Shown: positions 36,471-46,267 of the stretch, piece after piece | Position numbering within the stretch: position 1 is the first letter of the stretch | Layout of the letters: each line of letters begins with the position of its first letter | From: Agrobacterium sp. AGB01 | Lineage (GTDB): Bacteria > Pseudomonadota > Alphaproteobacteria > Rhizobiales > Rhizobiaceae | Length of the DNA stretch: 64,000 bases | Reading direction: 5' to 3' | Assembly (NCBI RefSeq): GCF_014851585.1 | Contig: NZ_JACVAB010000002.1 | Location: 744,001 to 808,000, forward strand | Made by a program: the position numbers and the translations under genes | Notes under the pieces: model-generated | What the model was told of the DNA's origin: nothing | The model's database searches: none | What the model saw: the letters and a program-made list of their open reading frames with translations, nothing else

Positions 36471-37658
36471 ATGAAGGCTTGGAAGCAGGTTGGTGTCAGT
36501 CTGGCTGTCGTGGGCGCAGGTGTCTGTCTGTGGGCACTTAATACGTCTGACGGGCGCAATATCCTGGCCAAGGCCGGGATTTTGTCGGCCGAAAAGCCGG
36601 CTGCGGAAACGGCAGCCAATGCGACGGGCAATGGTGGTTCGCAACGCCAGGGCGGTGCGCAAGGCCAGGGTGGTGGAAACGGCCAGGGTCGTCAGGGCGG
36701 CAATGCAACGCTGGTGTCCATTGCGCCGGTCAAGATGGGCACCATCAATGACCGCATGAATGCCATTGGTAATGGCGAGGCCATTCAGTCGGTTGTGGTC
36801 ACACCACAGGCATCCGGGCTTATTTCGGAAATTCTCGTGGCATCCGGCCAGAAGGTCAAAAAGGGCGACGTGCTGGCACGACTTGATGATGACGAGCAAA
36901 TCATTGAGCGTGAAAAGGCGCAGGTGTCTCTCAAAAGTGCGGTTGAAAAATCCACCTCCTACAGCAATCTGAAATCCGTTTCCCGCCTGGATGTGCTGGA
37001 TGCACAGATTGCCGAGGAAGCTGCCAAGCTGGCGCTCAGCACCGCCGAACTCAATTTCAAACGCCGTAATATCGTAGCACCGATTGAAGGTATCGCCGGT
37101 ATTGTCGCAATCAATATTGGTGACAACGCCACGACGCAAACCAGCATTGTCGGCCTTGATGACCGTTCGAAAATTCTGGTGAATTTCTGGGCGCCAGAAC
37201 GGTTCGCCACCGCGATAAAATTGGGTATGCCTGTGGAGGCAATTTCGATCTCCCGTCCGGGTGAGGTTTTCAAAGGTGAAGTTGAAGCCATTGATAACCG
37301 CGTGGATGAAGCTAGCAGAACCATTCGGGTTCGCGCCGTCTTCAACAATGCCAATGACGATCTGAGAGCAGGCATGTCCTTCTCGGTGACCATGCGTTTC
37401 TCTGGTGAAAACTATCCATCCGTCGATCCGTTGGCTGTGCAGTGGGATGCGGAAGGTTCCTATGTCTGGCGTGTGGTGGATAACAAATCCAGCAAGGTTC
37501 GCGTCCAGATCGTGCAGCGTAACCCGGATTCCGTTCTGGTGAAGGCGGAACTTAGCGAAGGCGATCCACTTGTTACAGAAGGATTGCAGCGCGTTCGTGA
37601 AGGCGGAGCAGTGCGTACAAATAATCAGCCGAGAGCACCGGAGGTAGCAAGTCAGTGA
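36471..37658 (+). CDS. RND efflux pump periplasmic adaptor (membrane fusion protein)
   Basis: A 395-residue adaptor linking an RND pump to an outer-membrane channel. A membrane anchor or signal (GVSLAVVGAGVCLWAL) is followed by a Gly/Gln-rich linker (about residues 48-75) and the HlyD-type lipoyl and hairpin domains: SVVVTPQASGLISEILVASG, VKKGDVLARLDDDEQ, RNIVAPIEGIAGIVAINIGD, FWAPERFATAIKLGMPV and the beta-barrel/MP region. Start ATG 36471 with GGAGA 5 bases upstream. It overlaps the pump gene by 4 bases (GTGA). Confidence 0.93.
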   Translation: MKAWKQVGVSLAVVGAGVCLWALNTSDGRNILAKAGILSAEKPAAETAANATGNGGSQRQGGAQGQGGGNGQGRQGGNATLVSIAPVKMGTINDRMNAIGNGEAIQSVVVTPQASGLISEILVASGQKVKKGDVLARLDDDEQIIEREKAQVSLKSAVEKSTSYSNLKSVSRLDVLDAQIAEEAAKLALSTAELNFKRRNIVAPIEGIAGIVAINIGDNATTQTSIVGLDDRSKILVNFWAPERFATAIKLGMPVEAISISRPGEVFKGEVEAIDNRVDEASRTIRVRAVFNNANDDLRAGMSFSVTMRFSGENYPSVDPLAVQWDAEGSYVWRVVDNKSSKVRVQIVQRNPDSVLVKAELSEGDPLVTEGLQRVREGGAVRTNNQPRAPEVASQ

Positions 37659-40600
37659 GCGGATCAATGACCACCCAGACGCCTCCAGGCGGCCAGGATT
37701 CCAAACTCGCCTTCACCGCGCTTTTCGTTCGGCGCCCCATTCTTGCGGCCGTTATCAATACGCTTTTGGTCGTCGCCGGTCTGGCGGCACTGGTTGGCGT
37801 TGATGTACGTGAATTGCCTGACGTCGATCGTCCGGTTATCACTGTGCGCACCACCTATGACGGTGCCTCACCACAAACCATTGACCAGGAAGTGACGCAG
37901 ACCATTGAAGGTGCCGTGGCCCGTGTCAGCGGTGTAAAGACTATTTCTTCCCAGTCGCAATTCGGCAGCAGCCGTGTGACGCTTGAATTCGGCGACAAGG
38001 TTGATCTGGCCGTTGCTTCCAATGATGTGCGCGATGCCATTGGCCGCGTCACCAACCAGATGCCTGACGATGCGGACGAACCGCAGATCATAAAGGCGGA
38101 TTCCGACAGCCAGCCAATCATGCGACTGGCGGTCACTTCGTCGACGCTTGGCATGGAAGATCTGACCAAGCTGGTGAATGACGAGATCATTGACCGTCTG
38201 GCCGCCGTTGAAGGTGTGGCCGACGTGGAACTGTCGGGTGACCAGGACAAGGTTTTTCGTATTGATCTCGATCAGGCGGCCCTTGCCAGCCGTGGTCTGA
38301 CGGTGACCGATGTCTCGACAGCTCTTGGAACGGCAGCACTTGATGTGCCGGCCGGGTCGCTGAAAAGCGCCACGCAGGATATTGTGGTGCGGGCTACCGC
38401 AAACCTCACGACACCAGCCGAATTTGAAAACCTGATGGTCAAGGACAAGGTGCGGCTGCGCGATGTTGCCAGCGTCATGCTGGGTGCGGACGATGAAAGC
38501 ACATCGCTGCGTTCTAACGGTGTTCAAGGCGTTGGTCTTGGTATCGTGCGTCAGGCACAGTCTAACACGCTGAATATTTCCACCGGTGTCAAAGCCGCTG
38601 TCGATGCGATGTCGGCCAACCTGCCCGAGGGCACTCGTATCGTCATCACCAGTGATGACGCGGTATTCATTGAAGGCGCGCTGCACGAAGTGCAATTGGC
38701 GCTTGGCCTCTCCGCCCTCATCGTTGTGGTGGTGCTTTACCTGTTCCTTCGGGACTGGCGGGCAACGCTTATTCCGGCCATCACCATGCCAGTTGCCTTG
38801 ATCGGAACGATTGTCGCGATCTACATGATCGGTTTTTCGATCAACATTCTCACATTGCTTGCCATCGTTCTGGCGACCGGTCTTGTGGTGGATGATGCGA
38901 TCGTGGTGCTTGAAAACATCGTGCGTCGCCGCGCCGAAGGCATGGGGCCACGTGCCGCTGCCGTTCTTGGCACGCAGGAAGTTTTCTTTGCAGTTATTGC
39001 CACAACTGCAACGCTGGCTGCGGTGTTCATTCCACTGTCCTTCCTGCCGGGCCAGCTTGGTGGCCTGTTCCGCGAGTTTGGTTTCGTGCTGGCCTTTGCG
39101 GTTGGCCTGTCCTCCATCGTAGCCTTGACGCTGTGCCCGATGCTTGCCTCGCGCATGTTGAAGCAGGGTGAGCAGGTTCAGACGGGGCCGCTGGCGTGGT
39201 TTGGGAAGGTTTTTGCCTCCACCTATAAAAGGACGCTGTCTTCCTGCCTCAACAATCCACTGAGCGTCGTTATCGTGGCTGTCGCTTTTGCGGGTGCCTC
39301 GTGGGTTGCGTTCGGCTTGGTTCAGAGCGAGTTGACGCCGCGCGAAGACCGTTCGTCGCTGTTCATGCGCGTAACCGCGCCACAGGGTGCCGGCCTTGAA
39401 TATACCCGTGACCAATTACAGCGTGTGGAAGAGGGGCTGAAGCCGCTGCGCGACAGCGGCGAGATCCGTAATATTTATTCGATCACCGGCATGAATGGTT
39501 CGTCCAACACCGGCTTTATCGTGATGACCCTTGCGCCTTGGTCCGAACGTGAACGCACGCAAAACCAGATTGCGCAGGATGTGAATGCTGTTGCACAGAA
39601 GGTGCCAGGTTTGCGCGCCACCGCCCAACAGCCCAACAGTCTTCGTATTCGCGGTGCGGGTAATGGTCTCAGCATGGCGATGGTTGGCAGCAACTATCAG
39701 TCCCTGACACAGGCGACACAAAAGCTGCTGTTGGCGATGGACGAAACCGGCATGTTCGACACGCCGCGTTTTGACAATGAACCAAACCAGGCGCAGCTTT
39801 CTGTTTCGATCGATCGTGAACGCGCATCCGATCTTGGCATCGACATCACCGGTCTGGCGCGTGCCATGCAGTCGCTGCTGGAAGGTCGCTCAATCGTGGA
39901 TGTGTTCGTGGATGGCGACGCCATTCCCGTGCGTCTGTTGTCTTCGACCCGACCCATCAATGACCCGACGGACCTTGAAAACATCTTCCTCAAGGCCAAG
40001 GACGGGCGGATGGTGCCGATGTCGGTTATTGCGACCTTGAAGGAGACAGCTGTTGCACCGCAGCTTAACCGTGAACAGCAGTTGCCTTCGGTCGGTTTTA
40101 CCGCCAGCCTGAAGGAGGGGGTGGCGCTGGGTGATGCCGTCGCCAAGGTCAATGAACTGGCGCAATCTATCATGCCGCAGGGTGCACGCCTGTTGCCAAT
40201 GGGTGAGGCCGCAACGCTTCAGGAAAACTCCAGTGGCATGTTGCTGACCTTCGGTTTTGCCATTGCCATTATTTTCCTGGTGTTGGCCGCACAGTTTGAA
40301 AGTGTGCTGAGTTCCGTCATCATCATGTCGACAGTGCCGCTTGGTCTTGCCTGCGCCGTGATTGCGCTGCTGGTGACCGGCTCCAGCCTCAATGTTTACA
40401 GTCAGATCGGACTTGTGTTGCTGGTTGGCGTCATGGCGAAAAACGGCATTCTGATTGTGGAGTTTGCCAACCACCTGCGTGACCAGGGGGAAACGGTAAG
40501 GGAGGCGATTGAGAAGGCCTGCAGCATTCGTTTGCGTCCGGTCATGATGACGATGATTGCCACCATTCTCGGCGGTGTTCCACTTGTGCTGGCGCAGGGT

Positions 40601-40819
40601 GCTGGTGCGGAAGCCCGTATTGCACTCGGCTGGGTTATCGTGGGTGGCCTTGGTTTTGCGACGCTAGTGACACTCTACATCACGCCGGTGTCCTATGTGT
40701 TGCTGGCCCGTTTCGCCAAGCCGCAGGCCGATGAGGAAATCCGTCTGCACCGTGAATTGGAAACGGCCATTCGTCGCCGGGCTTTGGAAGAGGACAAGCA
40801 ACTTCTTGCGGCGGAGTAA
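37655..40819 (+). CDS. RND multidrug efflux transporter, inner-membrane pump
   Basis: A 1054-residue proton-driven pump of the HAE-1/AcrB-like class. TM1 is in FVRRPILAAVINTLLVVAGL; the porter loop follows; TM4 carries the proton-relay pair in LVVDDAIVVLENIVRRRAEG; the second half repeats the plan (QIGLVLLVGVMAKNGILIVE, then FANHLRDQGETVREAIEKAC). GTG 37655 is chosen because GGAGG lies 10 bases before it and it overlaps the adaptor stop. No outer-membrane TolC-like gene is present, so a channel is supplied from elsewhere. Substrates unknown. Confidence 0.95.
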   Translation: MSGSMTTQTPPGGQDSKLAFTALFVRRPILAAVINTLLVVAGLAALVGVDVRELPDVDRPVITVRTTYDGASPQTIDQEVTQTIEGAVARVSGVKTISSQSQFGSSRVTLEFGDKVDLAVASNDVRDAIGRVTNQMPDDADEPQIIKADSDSQPIMRLAVTSSTLGMEDLTKLVNDEIIDRLAAVEGVADVELSGDQDKVFRIDLDQAALASRGLTVTDVSTALGTAALDVPAGSLKSATQDIVVRATANLTTPAEFENLMVKDKVRLRDVASVMLGADDESTSLRSNGVQGVGLGIVRQAQSNTLNISTGVKAAVDAMSANLPEGTRIVITSDDAVFIEGALHEVQLALGLSALIVVVVLYLFLRDWRATLIPAITMPVALIGTIVAIYMIGFSINILTLLAIVLATGLVVDDAIVVLENIVRRRAEGMGPRAAAVLGTQEVFFAVIATTATLAAVFIPLSFLPGQLGGLFREFGFVLAFAVGLSSIVALTLCPMLASRMLKQGEQVQTGPLAWFGKVFASTYKRTLSSCLNNPLSVVIVAVAFAGASWVAFGLVQSELTPREDRSSLFMRVTAPQGAGLEYTRDQLQRVEEGLKPLRDSGEIRNIYSITGMNGSSNTGFIVMTLAPWSERERTQNQIAQDVNAVAQKVPGLRATAQQPNSLRIRGAGNGLSMAMVGSNYQSLTQATQKLLLAMDETGMFDTPRFDNEPNQAQLSVSIDRERASDLGIDITGLARAMQSLLEGRSIVDVFVDGDAIPVRLLSSTRPINDPTDLENIFLKAKDGRMVPMSVIATLKETAVAPQLNREQQLPSVGFTASLKEGVALGDAVAKVNELAQSIMPQGARLLPMGEAATLQENSSGMLLTFGFAIAIIFLVLAAQFESVLSSVIIMSTVPLGLACAVIALLVTGSSLNVYSQIGLVLLVGVMAKNGILIVEFANHLRDQGETVREAIEKACSIRLRPVMMTMIATILGGVPLVLAQGAGAEARIALGWVIVGGLGFATLVTLYITPVSYVLLARFAKPQADEEIRLHRELETAIRRRALEEDKQLLAAE

Positions 40820-40885
40820 CCTGCGGTAAACATAGTGCTGGCGGGAATGCCAGTGCTGGACAAACATTGTATCGTGTCTCATACC

Positions 40886-40925
40886 AAGCCGGGCTCGCGT
40901 GATAACGTTGAGTCCGGCTTGTGCA
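40886..40925 (+). terminator. Probable terminator after the RND operon
   Basis: AAGCCGGGCTC (40886-40896) pairs with GAGTCCGGCTT (40910-40920) with one G-T pair and a 13-base loop; GTGCATTTTG follows. It is 67 bases after the pump stop. Confidence 0.6.
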
Positions 40926-41052
40926 TTTTGGAGCACTTCGCGTCCTTGCTGATGCTTTAAGGAGCTTGTTCCAGCCTATTGAAATAAGCATCGGACCTTT
41001 TGAAAATCGGTTGCGATTTTTCTAAAAACCGATGCCGCCGTGGAGATCGCCG

Positions 41053-42465
41053 ATGGCTTTGAAGGATGTAATTTCGGGAACCAGAAACGAGGCAGGCATT
41101 GCCAATGTCTTGAAAGTTCTTGCACAGCAGCTTGGTGACAAGCTCCAGACTGGCCAGTCCTTCCGCGAACAGCACGCTCACACCACGACATACCTGACCA
41201 CGCAGCTGCCTGACGGCGTTGTGTTTGTTGAAAATGCCTATGATGTAAAGACTGTTGTCAGAGCATGCGCAGAGCATAAGGTGCCGGTTATTCCCTTCGG
41301 AACCGGGTCGTCGCTGGAAGGGCAGGTCAATGCGCCATCTGGTGGCATCTCTATTGATTTTACCCGCATGAACCGCATCATCGAGGTCAATGCTGAAGAT
41401 CTCGACGTGACGGTTGAACCGGGTGTGACGCGCGAGCAGCTCAATACCTATCTGCGTGATACTGGCCTGTTTTTCCCAATTGATCCCGGTGCCAATGCCT
41501 CTATTGGCGGCATGGCCTCAACCCGTGCCTCTGGTACCAATGCCGTACGCTACGGCACCATGAAGGACAATGTGCTGTCGGTCACGGCCGTGACAGCGAA
41601 TGGTGAGGAAATCCGTACCGCCAGGCGGGCGCGCAAATCCTCTGCCGGTTACGATTTGACCCGGCTGTTTGTGGGGGCGGAAGGGACACTTGGCGTTTTG
41701 ACCTCCGTGACCCTGAGATTGCAGGGTATTCCCGAAAAGATTTCCGGTGGCGTCTGCTCCTTCGATACGATCAAGGCTGCCTGCGACGCCGTGATCATGA
41801 CCATCCAGATGGGCATTCCGGTGGCGCGCATCGAGCTTCTGGACGAGGTGCAGATCCGCGCCTGCAATGCCTATTCCGGCCTTTCCTACCAAGAAAAGCC
41901 GACACTGTTTCTGGAGTTTCACGGTACGGAAGAAACAACCGCATTGCAGTCTCAGCAGTTTGCCGAGATTGCGGCAGAGTTTGGCAGCTCCGATTTCCAG
42001 TGGACAGGCGACGCGCAGGAACGTGCCAAGCTGTGGAAGGCTCGCCATGACGCCTATTGGGCTTGCCGGGCGTTGGCACCGCAGCTCGATGCCTTGTCCA
42101 CCGATGTCTGCGTGCCGATTTCGCGTCTTGCTGATTGCGTGGTGGAAACACAAAAGGACATTGCTGAAAACGGCTTCCTTGCACCGATCGTCGGTCATGC
42201 CGGTGACGGCAATTTCCACGTGCTGGTGTTGTTTGACGGCAAGGATGCTGACAGCATAGCCAAGACAGAAGAGTTTGTTGCACGACTTAATCGCCGCGCG
42301 CTGTCGATGGATGGCACCTGCACGGGTGAACACGGCATAGGGCAGGGCAAATTGAGTTTCCTGCAGGAAGAATTGGGAGATGCAGTGGATTTGATGCGCG
42401 CCATCAAGTCGTCACTTGATCCCGATAACATATTTAATCCGGGTAAGTTGTTCCGGATGAGTTAA
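41053..42465 (+). CDS. FAD-linked oxidase, D-lactate dehydrogenase/GlcD family
   Basis: A 470-residue flavoprotein of the VAO/PCMH type. The FAD domain has VIPFGTGSSLEGQVNAPSGG and ITVEPGVT-like sequence (DLDVTVEPGVTREQLNTYLR), FPIDPGANASIGGMASTRAS and RYGTMKDNVLSVTAV. The C-terminal FAD-oxidase domain has PIVGHAGDGNFHVLVLFDG and CTGEHGIGQGKLSFL with the metal-binding histidines. It resembles respiratory D-lactate dehydrogenase (cytochrome) or the glycolate oxidase GlcD subunit, but no glcEF genes follow, favouring a single-subunit 2-hydroxyacid dehydrogenase. ATG 41053 has GGAGA 6 bases upstream. Confidence 0.93.
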   Translation: MALKDVISGTRNEAGIANVLKVLAQQLGDKLQTGQSFREQHAHTTTYLTTQLPDGVVFVENAYDVKTVVRACAEHKVPVIPFGTGSSLEGQVNAPSGGISIDFTRMNRIIEVNAEDLDVTVEPGVTREQLNTYLRDTGLFFPIDPGANASIGGMASTRASGTNAVRYGTMKDNVLSVTAVTANGEEIRTARRARKSSAGYDLTRLFVGAEGTLGVLTSVTLRLQGIPEKISGGVCSFDTIKAACDAVIMTIQMGIPVARIELLDEVQIRACNAYSGLSYQEKPTLFLEFHGTEETTALQSQQFAEIAAEFGSSDFQWTGDAQERAKLWKARHDAYWACRALAPQLDALSTDVCVPISRLADCVVETQKDIAENGFLAPIVGHAGDGNFHVLVLFDGKDADSIAKTEEFVARLNRRALSMDGTCTGEHGIGQGKLSFLQEELGDAVDLMRAIKSSLDPDNIFNPGKLFRMS

Positions 42466-42574
42466 GTTCAACAAACCAATCAAAACGGGCAATCAAAGGG
42501 ACAATCAAAAACGTGTCTTGCCCTTGGTGCAAAAAGAACTAACTTCCTTACTGTTTTTATGGAGATATCGGGCA

Positions 42575-45500
42575 GTGCTCGGACGCATTCTTGTTTTTCT
42601 GGGCGGACTGCTCGTAGTAGCGCTGTTTGCGGCGCTGCTTGTGCCGTATTTTATCGATTGGACCAGTTTCCGCAGGGACTTCGAGGATCAGGCAAGCCGC
42701 ATTCTGGGCAAGAAGGTTGTTGTGTACGGTGCTGTGGAAGCGCGACTTCTGCCGTTCCCTTCCGTTACGCTGCATGATGTGCGTGCTGGTATGGACGCGG
42801 ATGGATCTCCGCTCATTCAGGTTGCGCGTTTTTCCATGGATGCTGAACTCGCGCCGTTCATGTCTGGGGAAGCGCGTATCTTTGATATGCGCATTGAAGA
42901 GCCGAAGGCAAAAATCCGTCTGTTAAAGGATGGCACGCTCGACTGGATGCGCGGCAGCCGCGCCGATATTCCGGCGAAAACCGTTGTGCTGGAAAAGGTC
43001 AGCATCGAAGGTGGCCAGATTGAATTTATCGATGAGCAGTCCGGACGCAACCGCACGGTTACCGGCCTGACGGCGGATATGTCCGCCCGTTCGCTGGCTG
43101 GTCCCTGGCGCGTGGAGGGACGCGGTGCCATTGATGGACATGCTGGCACATTTTCACTGTCGAGCGGTGAGCCAGACGCCAAACTGGCGCGTATCGGTTT
43201 GCGCCTGCGCCTGCTCCCGGATGAGCATCCCGTTGCGGTTGATCTCGATGGCGGTCTGGCGGTTACCGATGGCAAGCCTGTTTACAGCGGCAATTTTACC
43301 TTCCAGATCCGTCAGGACGAGAAGGATAAAAAACAGCCGCAGCAGGCGTCTATTTTTTCTGCGCCCCGCACGCAGGGCAAGTTTGAGTTGACCAACGAAA
43401 GTGTGCGTGTTCCCGAATACCGCATGGAGTTGGGGGATGCCGGAAATCCTTACATTATTACCGGCGAAGCCACGCTCGATACCGGAACGCAGCCAGAGTT
43501 TCTGCTGACGGCCGATGGCCAGCAAATCGATGTCAACAGCTTCGCCGTGCCGGTACAAACGGGCAAGACGGCGCGTGTCCCCGTTGTCTCGGTTCGCCAG
43601 CGCATTGAAGCTTTTGCGGCCCTGATTGCCCGCATTCCGGTGCCGCAGGTACCGGGCAAGGCCACCATTCGCCTGCCGGCACTTGTCGCCGATGACACGA
43701 CCATTCGCGACATCAAGCTGGATGTGCGCCCGGCCGGTGCCGGGTGGCAGATTGTCAATGCGGTTGCCATTATGCCGGGGCGCACGCAGCTTGAGGCAAG
43801 CGGTGCGCTGACGCTAACCGGTGGCCCGGCCTTTAATGGTGATCTGCTGGTTGCCTCCAACCAGCCGTCGGGCCTGGCCAACTGGCTGTCTGGTACGGTC
43901 GATCCGGCGATCAGACAGCTGAGTTCTGCCGGCTTTTCCGCATCCGTATCGCTGACCACGCAGTTGCAGCGACTGGAAAATCTTGAGCTGGTGATTGGCA
44001 ATGCCTCGTTGAAGGGCCGTCTGGAACGGGAATCGGCCGAAGGTCAGGCGCCAAGTCTGTCGATTGATCTGGCAGGTAACGAGATTGATCTTGATGCGCT
44101 GAAAGCCATTGGCGGCCTTGTCATGGGCGAGCAGGGCGACAGCTCCATTTCCCAGCACCGGATGGCTGCCAGGTTCAAGGCTGACCGCTTCAACGTATCC
44201 GGCGTGACCGCAAATGAGGTAGAGACCGCCTTCAGCGTCGACAATGGCGTGCTGAATGTTGAAAAACTGACCGCTGGTGATGTGGCCGGCGCACAACTTG
44301 ACGCCAATGCAAGGCTGGAAGGCTCACTGCTGAATTACGCAGGGAAAGGAACCGTCAGCCTGCGGGCTGCTGATCCGCAGCCATTCCTTGCCATGCTGCA
44401 AAAACATTTGCCCGGCCATCCTATCTTGCAAAAGATGCTCGATAGCGCCAGCTGGTACGTCAATTCCGATCTCAAAGCCGATCTTTCCATCGGTTCCGAG
44501 AATGAGGGCATGAGCGTCGCATTGTCCGGCACGGTCAATGGCAGCCGTATTTCGGCAGTGGGCAAGGTACCTGATGTTCTGGCGATCACCGATGATACGG
44601 CATTTTCGCTGGAATCGGTGTTGAAGAACCAGTCGACCGCCATTCTGTTCGGGCAGGTCGGTTTCGATCCGCTGCCGTTTGATGCGGATGGCGAAGGGCT
44701 GGTATCGCTGAAAATCAATGGCACGCTTGGCAATGCGGCCAATACGGACATTCGTTTCTCCACTGAAAAAACCCATGCAACCATGGTTGGTGCTTTCAAC
44801 CTTGGTACTGAAAAATTCGGGCAGGGCGCCGGTGACTTTTCGCTGGAGAGCGCGGATATCGAACCATATCTCATCATGAATGGTGTTTCGTTGCCGCAGA
44901 TTGGCAGCGGCATGGCCACGAAAATGAAGTCCAGAGTTGAGGTTCTGCCAGATGCCATCAAGGTGTCCGGCATCAACGGGCAGACGGCCGGTAATCCGGT
45001 TTCCGGTAATTTGACGATGCAACTGGCATCGCCGCATAAGATCGAGGGCGATCTGTCGCTTGGTACGGTTGATCTGGCCTGGCTTGGTGACACCACCTAT
45101 GGCCCGGTGTTTGACAGCACCCATGGCGGCTTGAATGCCGAGGCTGTTTCTCTTCCAGCTTTCCCGGGCCTTGAGGCATCGGTAATGCTGAAGGCAGGCA
45201 ATCTGCAGGCCGGTACTCTGGAATCTGTGTCGGGATTTTCGACCCGCCTGAACCAGAGCAATGGTCGCCTGTCGCTGGAAGAAATAAGCGGCGACTGGAT
45301 GGGCGGCAAGGTGGCCGGTTCGCTGGTTATGGCAACGGGTGAAAAGGCCGGCATATTCCGTTCGAATATCAAAGTGACCGGCGTCGATCCGCAGGCGCAT
45401 ATGTGGCAGTTTGCCGGTGCACCGGTCGCGACTGGGCGTTTTGATGCCAGCTTCAATGCGGAGGCAACCGGTGCCAGTGTGCATGACATGCTGGTTTCTG

Positions 45501-46231
45501 CCGGTGGTTCGGGTGACATCCGCGCCAATGGCCTGACGATACGTGGTATCAATGTCGCGGCGTTTGCCCCGCTGCTGGCTGAGGCCGACAAGATTGAAGG
45601 CGAGATCGATGCCTCCAAAACCAAGCCACTTGTAGATGCGCTAATCTATAATGGTGAAGTCAAGGCGGACAGCCTTGTGATGCCGTTCACGATCAACAAT
45701 GGCATCCTGCGTCTGCAGAATGTAGGACTGCCGGCTGGCGAAGCCAATCTGACCGGTACGCTGAACCTCGATCTGCTTGAGCAGACAGTGGATGGCAATG
45801 TCACGGTTGCTTTCAATCCGGGACAGGAAGCACAGGCGGGCGGCGAGCCATCTGTCGGACTTGTCTATTCCGGCCCGGTTGCTACGCCTTCGGTCGGCAC
45901 TGATGTGGCGGCAATGAGCGGTTACCTTTCGTTGCGGGCCTTTGAAAAAGAACGCCGCCGGGTGGAAACCTTGCAGGCCAATATTCTGGAAAAACAGCGC
46001 CTGCGCCGCGAGGCAGCCCTTTACGTGACACGCGCCGCCGAGCGCCAGGCTGCGCGCGAAAAGGCGGAAGCTGAAGAAAAAGCACGTCTTGCAGAACAAG
46101 CGAGAAAAAAAGCTGAGCAGGAAAAGGCGCAGCAGTTGCAGTTCGATATGCAGAACACCATGCCGGTTTCACCGGAAGAGGGTGTAATCCGTCAGGAGCT
46201 AGGACCGCCGCCTTCGACCGCAACACCTTGA
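42575..46231 (+). CDS. AsmA-family protein (large, AsmA/DUF3971-type lipid transport candidate)
   Basis: A protein of about 1218 residues anchored in the inner membrane by one N-terminal helix (ILVFLGGLLVVALFAALLVP) with the rest in the periplasm. The AsmA N-domain follows (RRDFEDQASRILGKKVVVYG, VEARLLPFPSVTLHDVRAG), then long beta-rich repeats and a C-terminal AsmA domain. It ends in a charged Glu/Ala/Arg/Lys coiled coil (about residues 1150-1195). AsmA-like proteins are thought to bridge membranes and move phospholipids. GTG 42575 with GGAG about 10 bases upstream is preferred to the upstream TTG at 42518. Confidence 0.9.
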   Translation: MLGRILVFLGGLLVVALFAALLVPYFIDWTSFRRDFEDQASRILGKKVVVYGAVEARLLPFPSVTLHDVRAGMDADGSPLIQVARFSMDAELAPFMSGEARIFDMRIEEPKAKIRLLKDGTLDWMRGSRADIPAKTVVLEKVSIEGGQIEFIDEQSGRNRTVTGLTADMSARSLAGPWRVEGRGAIDGHAGTFSLSSGEPDAKLARIGLRLRLLPDEHPVAVDLDGGLAVTDGKPVYSGNFTFQIRQDEKDKKQPQQASIFSAPRTQGKFELTNESVRVPEYRMELGDAGNPYIITGEATLDTGTQPEFLLTADGQQIDVNSFAVPVQTGKTARVPVVSVRQRIEAFAALIARIPVPQVPGKATIRLPALVADDTTIRDIKLDVRPAGAGWQIVNAVAIMPGRTQLEASGALTLTGGPAFNGDLLVASNQPSGLANWLSGTVDPAIRQLSSAGFSASVSLTTQLQRLENLELVIGNASLKGRLERESAEGQAPSLSIDLAGNEIDLDALKAIGGLVMGEQGDSSISQHRMAARFKADRFNVSGVTANEVETAFSVDNGVLNVEKLTAGDVAGAQLDANARLEGSLLNYAGKGTVSLRAADPQPFLAMLQKHLPGHPILQKMLDSASWYVNSDLKADLSIGSENEGMSVALSGTVNGSRISAVGKVPDVLAITDDTAFSLESVLKNQSTAILFGQVGFDPLPFDADGEGLVSLKINGTLGNAANTDIRFSTEKTHATMVGAFNLGTEKFGQGAGDFSLESADIEPYLIMNGVSLPQIGSGMATKMKSRVEVLPDAIKVSGINGQTAGNPVSGNLTMQLASPHKIEGDLSLGTVDLAWLGDTTYGPVFDSTHGGLNAEAVSLPAFPGLEASVMLKAGNLQAGTLESVSGFSTRLNQSNGRLSLEEISGDWMGGKVAGSLVMATGEKAGIFRSNIKVTGVDPQAHMWQFAGAPVATGRFDASFNAEATGASVHDMLVSAGGSGDIRANGLTIRGINVAAFAPLLAEADKIEGEIDASKTKPLVDALIYNGEVKADSLVMPFTINNGILRLQNVGLPAGEANLTGTLNLDLLEQTVDGNVTVAFNPGQEAQAGGEPSVGLVYSGPVATPSVGTDVAAMSGYLSLRAFEKERRRVETLQANILEKQRLRREAALYVTRAAERQAAREKAEAEEKARLAEQARKKAEQEKAQQLQFDMQNTMPVSPEEGVIRQELGPPPSTATP

Positions 46232-46267
46232 GCCACACAGACAAGGAAAACAGCGCGATGAGTGCCG

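Noticed and set aside
37868..39415. Long minus-strand frame (515 codons) inside the RND pump gene
   Set aside because: Antisense shadow; composition is basic and histidine-rich with no membrane or domain pattern, while the plus strand encodes a full RND pump.
44324..45484. Minus-strand frame (386 codons) inside the AsmA gene
   Set aside because: Shadow of the plus-strand AsmA coding sequence; no recognisable motifs.
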